This document shows positions 1 to 6,175 of a stretch of DNA of 27,843 bases, one piece after another (within the stretch, counting starts at the first letter, position 1; the number at the start of each line of letters is the position of its first letter). Origin of the DNA: a virus. The position numbers and the translations under genes were made by a program. The notes under the pieces were generated by a model, which was given only the letters and a program-made list of their open reading frames with translations, searched no databases and was not told the origin of the DNA. The stretch is taken from the IMG/VR virus record IMGVR_UViG_3300009481_000075, positions 1-27,843 of that record. The stretch is one strand, 5' to 3'.

Positions 1-282
1 AATAAATGGATAAGAGAGCATTGTGAATTAGAATATGTGATGGATGCAGCCCAAAAAACAGAAAGAATTGCTGCTCCAGATGGTAAACATGATGATTATT
101 GTGACAGTTCAGTGATGGGAATACATGCATGCCTGTCAATGTCACCAGCTAGTGCTACATTTGCTAGTACTAATATAAGTCGTAATACGTCTAGACCTGT
201 CCAAAATAACAATATACCTTCTATTTTTAGGACCGGAAAGAGGGGAAATACCCTAAATAAGCGTATACCCGGAGGATTATGA
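1..282 (+). CDS. terL: Terminase large subunit, C-terminal end (partial, runs off the left edge)
   Basis: The reading frame is open from base 1 and ends at the TGA at 280-282, so only the last 93 residues are visible and no start is present. The terminase large subunit is the ATP-driven motor and nuclease that cuts and packs viral DNA through the portal. The call rests on the stretch GKHDDYCDSS (about residues 28-37 of the fragment), which resembles the HDD-type end of the RNase H-like nuclease domain, where acidic residues bind metal. The following MGIHAC helix fits the usual hydrophobic helix after that motif. The remaining tail of about 45 residues is Ser/Asn-rich and ends in a basic stretch (GKRGNTLNKRIPGGL). 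The position directly before a portal gene matches the standard terminase-portal-protease-capsid order. The downstream promoter repeat begins inside the stop codon. The ATPase domain lies outside the window, so the call depends on one motif plus context. Confidence 0.75.
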   Translation, partial: NKWIREHCELEYVMDAAQKTERIAAPDGKHDDYCDSSVMGIHACLSMSPASATFASTNISRNTSRPVQNNNIPSIFRTGKRGNTLNKRIPGGL

Positions 283-300
283 GCGAAAGCTTTATATACT
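279..300 (+). promoter_or_regulatory. Archaeal-type BRE/TATA promoter for the head genes (copy 1 of a 22-bp exact repeat)
   Basis: The core is GAGCGAAAGCTTTATATACT at 281-300: a purine-rich BRE-like GCGAAA (283-288) followed by a TATA box TTTATATA (291-298). Archaeal transcription usually starts about 26-27 nt downstream of the TATA centre, which predicts a start near 321. The portal ATG at 328 would then have a leader of only about 7 nt, that is, nearly leaderless. The same 22 bases recur exactly at 15934-15955. A bacterial-like TATAAT lies at 308-313, but I see no matching -35 element. Confidence 0.7.
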
Positions 301-327
301 CTGTTTATATAATAGGAATTGATAGCT

Positions 328-1602
328 ATGGCTCTACGTGATTATTTGCCTTGGAATAGGCGTAAATTTGCGTCGGTGGGGTCTAACCCACCATTTGCAG
401 CAAATGAACCCCGCGACTTCGGTGCTGGCGTTATAAAACGCATTCAGCTCCAAAAAAACGGTGGAATGTTTGGCTCTGCATACGAAAAGCAAATAGGAGA
501 CGCAAGAACGTACATGAATGTGTACCTAGCTGACCCTATTGTTAAGACGCTTATTGACTTACCGTGTTTATATGCGGCCAAGGATGGTTACGATATAGTA
601 ACCGATAATGACGAAGAACGCCAAGTTATCACTAAATTATTTGATGAAATAAATATTGAACAACTATTATATGGTTGGTTAAGAAATGGACGTATTTTTG
701 GAACATCATATCTAGAATGGACTGGAGACAACCTAATATTGAGGTCTTCTATCAATATGAACGTACAAAGAGCCGTTAATGGTCAAATAATGCATTATTA
801 CCAAGATTTAGGCGACGACAAAAATTCTGTGAGGTTTGAAGAAGATGAAATTATCGAATATAAAAATAACACCTTCGATGATTTCGCTTATGGTCTTTCT
901 GACATCCATCCAATTCTTTATTTGGTTGACCTTAAAGATTATGCAGAACGGGATATCGGAGCTGCTCTCAATAAATACGCTAATAGTCGGTTTGATATTA
1001 GCTGCGGACTTCCCGATATGCCTTATAATGCTGACAAAATTAATGAGGTGGTGGATGCCTTCAACGGATTAGAACCCGGTGAAGATATTATACATGGTAA
1101 TGATATTACAGTTAAAGAATTACAAGGTACACAACGAGCTTTTGAATATGGTAAGTACACAGACGATATATTAAAGAAGATACATATAGCTTTAAAGGTA
1201 CCAGTTACAATGTGGGAAAAGCCAGAACAGGCAAGACCTATTTTTGAACCATATGTTAAACATTTACAATCAGCAATAGAATCTGCTCTTAATTCACAAT
1301 TAATGCCACAATTAGAAAGTGGTGAAGCAAGATTCAAGTTTAGACAAATCAACGTAGATGATGCATTTGTTAAAGCAAAGACTGATATGGTATATCTTTC
1401 AGAGGGAGTTCTTTCGCCCGGTGAAGTTAGGATGGAACGTGGTTTGAACCCAGATGGAATATCTGAGATACAAGATACAGCAGAGAATGCAAATCTATCT
1501 GGTGGAAAAGACCAAGATAAGAAAGAAGAGTCCGCAAGGACAGAAAACAGGGATGGTAATAAACCATCCGCAAATACAACGGGGGATAGAAAAGATGAGT
1601 AA
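328..1602 (+). CDS. Portal protein
   Basis: This 424-residue protein fits the size of HK97/SPP1-type portals, which form the dodecameric ring at one capsid vertex for DNA entry and tail attachment. Supporting features are the N-terminal region with alternating helices (MNVYLADPIVKTLIDLPCLY), the YGWLRNGRIFGTSYLEW stretch typical of the portal stem/wing region, the helical segment around IHIALKVPVTMWE, and the C-terminal SPGEVRMERGLNPDG, which resembles the 'EvR..lGl.p' ending of many portals. The last 40 or so residues are charged and low complexity (KDQDKKEESARTENRDGNK). I chose the ATG at 328 over an upstream in-frame TTG at 319: it gives the common Met-Ala start and fits the predicted transcription start near 321. 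Only a weak AGGA at 314-317 precedes it. The 3' end overlaps the next gene by 8 bases. The fold assignment comes from pattern and position, not from a database comparison. Confidence 0.82.
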   Translation: MALRDYLPWNRRKFASVGSNPPFAANEPRDFGAGVIKRIQLQKNGGMFGSAYEKQIGDARTYMNVYLADPIVKTLIDLPCLYAAKDGYDIVTDNDEERQVITKLFDEINIEQLLYGWLRNGRIFGTSYLEWTGDNLILRSSINMNVQRAVNGQIMHYYQDLGDDKNSVRFEEDEIIEYKNNTFDDFAYGLSDIHPILYLVDLKDYAERDIGAALNKYANSRFDISCGLPDMPYNADKINEVVDAFNGLEPGEDIIHGNDITVKELQGTQRAFEYGKYTDDILKKIHIALKVPVTMWEKPEQARPIFEPYVKHLQSAIESALNSQLMPQLESGEARFKFRQINVDDAFVKAKTDMVYLSEGVLSPGEVRMERGLNPDGISEIQDTAENANLSGGKDQDKKEESARTENRDGNKPSANTTGDRKDE

Positions 1603-2842
1603 AGATTATGCCTATGAGCATTGTTTACTAGAAACAGCGCCACGACTAAAAAAGCGTGGCCACGAGAACTACCAAGAACTTGCGTCTAATTTATGTAGAA
1701 TGCGAGTTGACACAATGCCAGATGAAGAAGCTGGCCGACAATTTGCAAGTAACGACGGTACCTCAGAAGGTACTAGACGTTCTTTTGCTATGGAAGTGTT
1801 TGGAGATGTAGCTCTTGTTGACGATTATCATGAATTTCCGGTCATTGCAATAACATCAGGCCCCCACGATGAAGAAGGTGACCAAAAGGTTTATATAGAA
1901 CCTAGTATTCTAAAAGATAATATAGAAGCTTTTAACGAGCTACCAGTTTACTTTAACCATCAACGTACCCCCGACGATTTGTTGGGCATGGCTATCAACC
2001 CGGAATACGTAGAATTAGAAGATGGTTTACAAGCTGTGAAGCTTATGGCACGCATCCACAAAGATGCACAAAAAGCAAATGAAGTGTTAGAGAAAATAGA
2101 AAATGGCGATATGACTCATGTCAGTATTGATTGGCTTTCCAAGGATGTTGACGTCTTAGGAGAACCATTTGCAACAGACATTCGTCCTGTCGAGGTGAGT
2201 TTCATTGATAATGAGACTCGTACTCCTGTGTGTGACGCATGTACAATCGAAACGAAATGTGAAGAGAATGAAGGAGAGTCTTGCTCCTGTGGAGGAGACG
2301 ACAAACAAGCTTGTACCTGTGAACACGGGTCAACTAGCGAGGTAACTATGACAGAAGAAGTAATAGAAACTAAAAACGAGAATCCTATAGTAGAGCGTGA
2401 ATTCGCAGCTATGAAGGATAAACTCGCAGAGATGGAATCTGTCCTTGCAGAGAAATCTTCAGCGCATGAAGAAGCTCTCGCCACCATCGCCAAGTTTGAG
2501 GAAGCAGAAGAAGCTAGAAAAGCAGAGCTTGCAAAAGCACGCGTTTCTGGATTCGTTGATGCAATTATCAATAAGGAAGCACTCCTCGGAAAGGTGAATG
2601 ACGAGACTAAAGAACAGCGTATGAAAGAACTTAACGCATGGGATGAGATTAAGCTAGAAGGATTCAGTATGGCTATGGATAATATGCCTGTCCCAGAAGA
2701 AACCGAAAGGACTTTTGGAAAAGGTAAATCTGTAGAGGCTGAAGCAAAACCAGTTGAAGAAACACCAGAAACATCACGAATGTTCGCGATGAAAGATGGT
2801 CAAATAGTATTCAACAGGCAAGAAGAAAATAAGGAAGAATAA
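1595..2842 (+). CDS. Capsid maturation protease fused to a scaffold domain
   Basis: This 415-residue protein should assemble the procapsid and then cleave the scaffold and itself. The N-terminal half looks like a HK97-type (S78/U35) prohead protease: His122 in YFNHQRTPDDLLGMA, Ser177 in THVSIDWLSKD and Glu200 in RPVEVSFID are spaced as in the family's His-Ser-Glu arrangement. Residues 213-242 form a cluster of seven cysteines in C-x-x-C and C-x-C patterns. From about residue 252 the chain becomes an acidic coiled coil (EFAAMKDKLAEMESVLAEK and onward), like phage scaffolds. A longer in-frame start at 1454 was rejected because it lies deep inside the portal gene. The ATG at 1595 overlaps the portal stop by 8 bases, has a GGGGG tract about 9 bases upstream, and starts a conserved-looking MSKDYAYEH. 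An internal start at 2348 could make the scaffold alone (separate entry). Confidence 0.85.
   Translation: MSKDYAYEHCLLETAPRLKKRGHENYQELASNLCRMRVDTMPDEEAGRQFASNDGTSEGTRRSFAMEVFGDVALVDDYHEFPVIAITSGPHDEEGDQKVYIEPSILKDNIEAFNELPVYFNHQRTPDDLLGMAINPEYVELEDGLQAVKLMARIHKDAQKANEVLEKIENGDMTHVSIDWLSKDVDVLGEPFATDIRPVEVSFIDNETRTPVCDACTIETKCEENEGESCSCGGDDKQACTCEHGSTSEVTMTEEVIETKNENPIVEREFAAMKDKLAEMESVLAEKSSAHEEALATIAKFEEAEEARKAELAKARVSGFVDAIINKEALLGKVNDETKEQRMKELNAWDEIKLEGFSMAMDNMPVPEETERTFGKGKSVEAEAKPVEETPETSRMFAMKDGQIVFNRQEENKEE
2339..2350 (+). promoter_or_regulatory. Internal ribosome binding site and in-frame ATG that would make a free scaffold protein
   Basis: GAGGT (2339-2343) sits 4 bases before ATG at 2348-2350, in frame with the protease-scaffold gene (codon 252). 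Starting here would yield a 164-residue acidic coiled-coil protein lacking the protease domain and the cysteine cluster. This mirrors the lambda C/Nu3 arrangement, in which the scaffold is made from an internal start in the protease gene. The sites are visible in the sequence; their use is inferred. Confidence 0.5.
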
Positions 2843-2844
2843 AT

Positions 2845-3249
2845 ATGGCAGTAACAAAAGCAGTATTAGTAAATGATGGTGGAGCACCTGCTCGAATCAT
2901 CAATTTCGAAGCTAGTCAAGCTATTACCGCAGGTTCAGCTATTGAAATCGCTTCCACTGGTAAATGTCTAATGGCAGATACTGACGGCGTCCGCGTCGCT
3001 GGTTTCGCATTAGTAGACGCAGCATCTGGTGACATGTGCTCTGTCGTAACTGGTAGTGGAGTTGTTTTGATGGCTAATGTTGACGGTGACAGTGTTGATG
3101 TCGCAATAGGAGATTTCTTGGAAGTAGGCGAAAATGGCACACTTATCAAGCAAGCTTCTATGGCAGACAAGACAACTGTTGCAATTGCTCTCGAAGCAAA
3201 CACCGCAGCACCAGCATCTGGTTCACTATTCAAGGTATTGGTTAAATAA
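2845..3249 (+). CDS. Small capsid decoration-type protein
   Basis: This 134-residue protein is rich in Ala, Gly, Val, Asp and Thr, with many short beta-strand-like stretches (AVLVNDGGAPARIINFEAS, GVRVAGFALVDA, GVVLMANVDGDSVDVAIGDFLEV). This is the profile of DUF2190-like and other small beta-barrel proteins that sit between protease and major capsid genes and cap the capsid surface, stabilising it after expansion. It has one Met-Ala start, a GGAAGAA upstream, and 2 bases between it and the preceding stop. The major capsid gene follows 14 bases later. No signal peptide or membrane segment is seen. Alternatives are a head-completion protein or a structural protein of unknown place; the family call is by composition, length and position only. 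Confidence 0.6.
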   Translation: MAVTKAVLVNDGGAPARIINFEASQAITAGSAIEIASTGKCLMADTDGVRVAGFALVDAASGDMCSVVTGSGVVLMANVDGDSVDVAIGDFLEVGENGTLIKQASMADKTTVAIALEANTAAPASGSLFKVLVK

Positions 3250-3263
3250 GGAGAATATGAAAT

Positions 3264-4334
3264 ATGGTAACAGCTAAAGAAGGTCTAGCAACTTCACAAT
3301 TGTCAAGCGTAGCAAACCGCGTACTCGTTGATTACAAAGACGCACTTCAGGATTATAGAATCACTGATATGCCTGTAATTAACATGTTCGCAGAGCGTTT
3401 TACGACTGACACTGGTGGAGATGTAGACATAAGTTTTATGAAGCCTAGCATGAAGCTAGAGCAGATAGAAGAAGGCGCAACGCCTAAGTACCAACACACT
3501 GACCTCAGAAATGAGAGAATCAGCGTGAAGGAATGGGGTATTGCAGTCGGAGTAACCCGTAGAATGTTAGAAGACTCAAGATTTTCAGAAATGGAAATGG
3601 CTCTTAACGAGGCTCGCAGAGCAGTTGACAGACACGTTACGGAACACTTTGTTAAAACAGTATTCGGTCTTGCAGACACTACTTTCGGAACAGGAATTAG
3701 TGGAAGCAGCATCGTTGCAACAACTGACGAAAGCGCAATCACAGTTTTCGCTAACAACTCACACGGTGGTTTCTTTGGAGACAACACCTCAAGTGCGTTA
3801 GCAGACTCTGAGAGATTATCAGAATATGGAATTTATTCCAAATCTGATTTGGCTGGTCTTGGTGGGCACTATCAAGTGTCATCCGCAGGAGCAGGCGCTG
3901 GAGATACATCAGATATTGGTCTAGCAGATTTGACCCTTGCTATCGAGTTAATCGGTGCAAAAGGTCTTAACGCAGACACTGTTTTGATATCACCATCTCA
4001 CTACAAAGATTTACTTAACCTTGCAGACTTCACTGCACCTTTCTCTGGAAGCGGCGACGCCCAGAAAGGTGGATTGAACTATGTTAACAACACAGCAGAG
4101 TCTGGTGTTGTAGGACAACTTTACGGTCTTAACGTAATAGTTAACTCTTACATCCCATCCTCACGCTTCGGTGTTTTTGACATGTCTGTAAAACCAGTAG
4201 CTTATGTAGAGAGACGTGGCCTAACTGTCGAAGAAGCAAATCCCGGTTTTGGAATAACTGGTTCATACATGTCTATGAGATATGGATTGAAAGTTATTCG
4301 TCCAGAAGCTGGTGTTATCTTCATCGGGTCTTAG
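3264..4334 (+). CDS. Major capsid protein, HK97-type fold
   Basis: This 356-residue protein has the features of the major capsid protein that builds the icosahedral shell. Near residues 60-100 there is an extended, charged region (MKLEQIEEGATPKYQHTDLR, ERISVKEWGIAVGVTRRMLED) like the E-loop and following spine of HK97-type proteins, then a long helix (EMALNEARRAVDRHVTEHFVK). The C-terminal part has the A-domain-like ADTVLISPSHYKDLL and the typical ending SMRYGLKVIRPEAGVIFI. No long N-terminal delta domain is present, in line with a separate scaffold. An AAGGAG at 3248-3253 lies 10 bases before the ATG at 3264 and only 3 bases before an out-of-frame ATG at 3257, which opens a 6-codon reading frame overlapping the start. 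A perfect stem-loop follows the gene. Confidence 0.88.
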   Translation: MVTAKEGLATSQLSSVANRVLVDYKDALQDYRITDMPVINMFAERFTTDTGGDVDISFMKPSMKLEQIEEGATPKYQHTDLRNERISVKEWGIAVGVTRRMLEDSRFSEMEMALNEARRAVDRHVTEHFVKTVFGLADTTFGTGISGSSIVATTDESAITVFANNSHGGFFGDNTSSALADSERLSEYGIYSKSDLAGLGGHYQVSSAGAGAGDTSDIGLADLTLAIELIGAKGLNADTVLISPSHYKDLLNLADFTAPFSGSGDAQKGGLNYVNNTAESGVVGQLYGLNVIVNSYIPSSRFGVFDMSVKPVAYVERRGLTVEEANPGFGITGSYMSMRYGLKVIRPEAGVIFIGS

Positions 4335-4364
4335 ATAGGTTCATAACTTACTAATTTAGTCGCT

Positions 4365-4392
4365 TGGCTAGTGCGGCAAACAAAACTAGCCA
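4365..4392 (+). other. Perfect stem-loop after the major capsid gene
   Basis: TGGCTAGT (4365-4372) pairs with ACTAGCCA (4385-4392) across a 12-base loop, in the 79-base gap between the capsid gene and the first fibre gene. No T-run follows, so it is not a classic intrinsic or archaeal terminator. It may block 3' degradation or lower transcription into the fibres. No clear BRE/TATA promoter is visible in this gap. Confidence 0.55.
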
Positions 4393-4413
4393 CCAACCCC
4401 ACAAAGGAAATAT

Positions 4414-5985
4414 ATGCCAGTCTCAAAATCAAAACAAGGAAAACCATTAGGCGGAATGGGAGCAGAACGCCAAACAACCAGAGGACACTCTTTAATTTTA
4501 GACGATAGGTTAATGTCTAAACAATACATTCAATCTAAACTTGATGATAGAGTATCCGATGAAGCATTTGGAGCATCATGGGCTGACGTATCTAACGTAG
4601 CACCTTCTAAGGGTGCACTTAATGATAAATTTAATGCTTTAAGTGTAACTACTTCTGCGTGGACTCAAGAATCTAGTAGTGCTACAGATTCAAAAACAAG
4701 AACCTTCGATTCAGGAAATGTAGGTATAGGTTCAACATTAGCATATAACAACATTACAGAAAAACTAACAGTAGATGGAAATATAAAATCTATTGGTGAT
4801 ATACTTGTAGGAGATGACCTTTCTTTAACATCAGATTCCTCAGTATTTAACATGGGAGTAGGTAATGATTTTACAATTACACATGATGGTACTACAGGTG
4901 CCACAATTGCAGGAAACCCACTAACATTAGATTCAGCAGGTGATATAACACTTGATGCAGATGGTGGTGACGTTTTCTTTAAAGATGGAGGTACTACTTT
5001 TGGTAGTGCAACAAATACAGGTGGAAACTTAATTGTTAAATCTGGAACAACTACAGCATTAACTTTTAGTGGTGCAAACACTACAACATCAGGTAACCTA
5101 ACAGTTACTGGTGACACTACTATAACTGGTAATCTAACAGTTCAAGGAGAAGCAATAGCCACATTATCTGAAACTACACAAGTTAAAGATAATTTTATGT
5201 TACTTAATTCTGATGCAACTGGAACACCAGCAGCTGGTACAGATGTAGGTATAGAAGTGAATAGAGGAAGTGCAACCAATCGTAAATTATTCTGGGATGA
5301 AGGTGACGATGAGTGGAAAATTCAAACAGGAGATTCTACCTTTACAGGAATAGCAACTGGAGGAGGAACACTTACAGGAAGTAATACTGGTGATGTTACT
5401 ATTGTTCTTGCTAGTGGAGTTCCAACTGGAGCTGTAAGTTTATCCAACCAACAAGTAACATTAGGGGATAAATTTGTTTATAATGAAGGAACAGTAAATG
5501 CGATAGGAGTACAAGGTGGAGCTGATGGTAAGCTTTCACTTTATGGGACTACTGGTAGTTCAGGAACTACCGGATTAGTAGTCGAGGGTGGTAACTCAGC
5601 CGCTAACAGTGCAGCTGTATCAGTTACAGGGCACTTAGAAGCAACAACCAAAAGTTTTAATATACCCCACCCTTTAGATAATAATAAAAGATTAGTTTAT
5701 GGTTCTTTAGAAGGACCTGAACATGGAATGTATGGACGTGGGTCCTATGATGTGATTGATGACAGAAGACGAGTAGCTGTGGATTTACCACTCTATTGGT
5801 CAAATATGGTATATCCTGACTACACAGTAGGATTAGCAGCATATGGAAATTACAATGTATGGATAACAAAAAGAGATGAAAATGGTTTTTGGGTAGAAAC
5901 AAATGCTCAAGAAGAATGGAGTTTTGATTGGAATGTTGTTGGAAAAAGAAAGGATGCAAAATTGGTGGTGGAACCAGATGCCTGA
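4414..5985 (+). CDS. Fibre protein 1, with C-terminal HPLD/LEGPE-type domain
   Basis: This 523-residue protein is mostly a Gly/Thr/Ser/Asp-rich repetitive shaft (for example NLTVTGDTTITGNLTVQGE and LDSAGDITLDADGGDV), the style of trimeric beta-helical phage fibres. Residues 1-80 are different: charged and predicted helical (LDDRLMSKQYIQSKLDDRVSD), probably the virion attachment part. Residues about 414-523 hold the domain with IPHPLDNNKR and YGSLEGPEHGMYGRG, a module known from fibre-like proteins of cyanophages and algal giant viruses, here ending in FDWNVVGKRKD. It lacks the catalytic features of an S74 chaperone. Residues 173-225 match a segment of fibre 3 (bases 9421-9580). Start: ATG in an ATATATGCC context with AAAGGAAA upstream. 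It may be a capsid or a tail fibre, since it follows the capsid gene directly. The gene overlaps the next one by 8 bases. Confidence 0.75.
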   Translation: MPVSKSKQGKPLGGMGAERQTTRGHSLILDDRLMSKQYIQSKLDDRVSDEAFGASWADVSNVAPSKGALNDKFNALSVTTSAWTQESSSATDSKTRTFDSGNVGIGSTLAYNNITEKLTVDGNIKSIGDILVGDDLSLTSDSSVFNMGVGNDFTITHDGTTGATIAGNPLTLDSAGDITLDADGGDVFFKDGGTTFGSATNTGGNLIVKSGTTTALTFSGANTTTSGNLTVTGDTTITGNLTVQGEAIATLSETTQVKDNFMLLNSDATGTPAAGTDVGIEVNRGSATNRKLFWDEGDDEWKIQTGDSTFTGIATGGGTLTGSNTGDVTIVLASGVPTGAVSLSNQQVTLGDKFVYNEGTVNAIGVQGGADGKLSLYGTTGSSGTTGLVVEGGNSAANSAAVSVTGHLEATTKSFNIPHPLDNNKRLVYGSLEGPEHGMYGRGSYDVIDDRRRVAVDLPLYWSNMVYPDYTVGLAAYGNYNVWITKRDENGFWVETNAQEEWSFDWNVVGKRKDAKLVVEPDA

Positions 5986-6163
5986 TAAAGTAGTCATAAC
6001 CCCGGGAGATGGGAAGATAAGTTTTAAAAACGCAGCCGGAACAGAGATAGGAAGTATAGATACTTCAGATGACGGTGGCGGAGGCAACAATGATGAAATC
6101 ACAATTAATAAAGCAAAATTAACTAATGGAGAGATTGATGGAGGTAGTTACGCTACCTCGTAA
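5978..6163 (+). CDS. Small fibre-associated protein of unknown function
   Basis: This 61-residue protein starts at the ATG at 5978, overlapping the end of fibre 1 by 8 bases. Longer starts in the same frame lie inside fibre 1 and were rejected. The sequence has a short beta-rich part (KVVITPGDGKISFKNAAG), a Gly/Asn hinge (DGGGGNND) and a C-terminal stretch LTNGEIDGGSYATS. That ending closely resembles the end of the next, much larger protein (LTNTTMDGGTYSTS), so the two share a C-terminal tag of the form LTNxxxDGGxYxTS. It looks like a minimal fibre unit or a fibre cap/anchor. No known family is recognised. It is followed by 12 bases and then fibre 2, so it is probably translated with the fibres. 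Confidence 0.65.
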   Translation: MPDKVVITPGDGKISFKNAAGTEIGSIDTSDDGGGGNNDEITINKAKLTNGEIDGGSYATS

Positions 6164-6175
6164 TAAGGTGAAAAT

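Noticed and set aside
308-313. Bacterial -10 box TATAAT upstream of the portal
   Set aside because: No -35 element lies at the right distance, and the exact repeat shared with the tail promoter covers the BRE/TATA part, not this box. A similar TATAAG lies at the same offset at 15963-15968, so I keep it as a weak alternative.
836-1072. 78-residue plus-strand frame with hydrophobic stretches
   Set aside because: It lies entirely inside the portal gene in another frame, with no start signal and no support beyond being open.
1454-1594. N-terminal extension of the protease-scaffold protein
   Set aside because: It would overlap the portal gene by 149 bases and has no ribosome site. The ATG at 1595 gives the normal short overlap.
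1023-1643. Long minus-strand reading frame opposite the portal gene
   Set aside because: It is a shadow of the portal gene, rich in Ser/Leu/Phe as expected from reverse frames, with no gene context. The same applies to all other minus-strand frames, such as 2116-2571, 4665-5117, 9036-9575 and 24154-24423.
4365-4392. Rho-independent terminator after the capsid gene
   Set aside because: The stem is perfect but no T-run follows and the loop is long, so I list it as a stem-loop without claiming termination.
5653-5985. S74-type intramolecular chaperone at the end of fibre 1
   Set aside because: The HPLD/LEGPE module is a different domain, and I do not see the Ser-Lys cleavage pattern of S74 chaperones.
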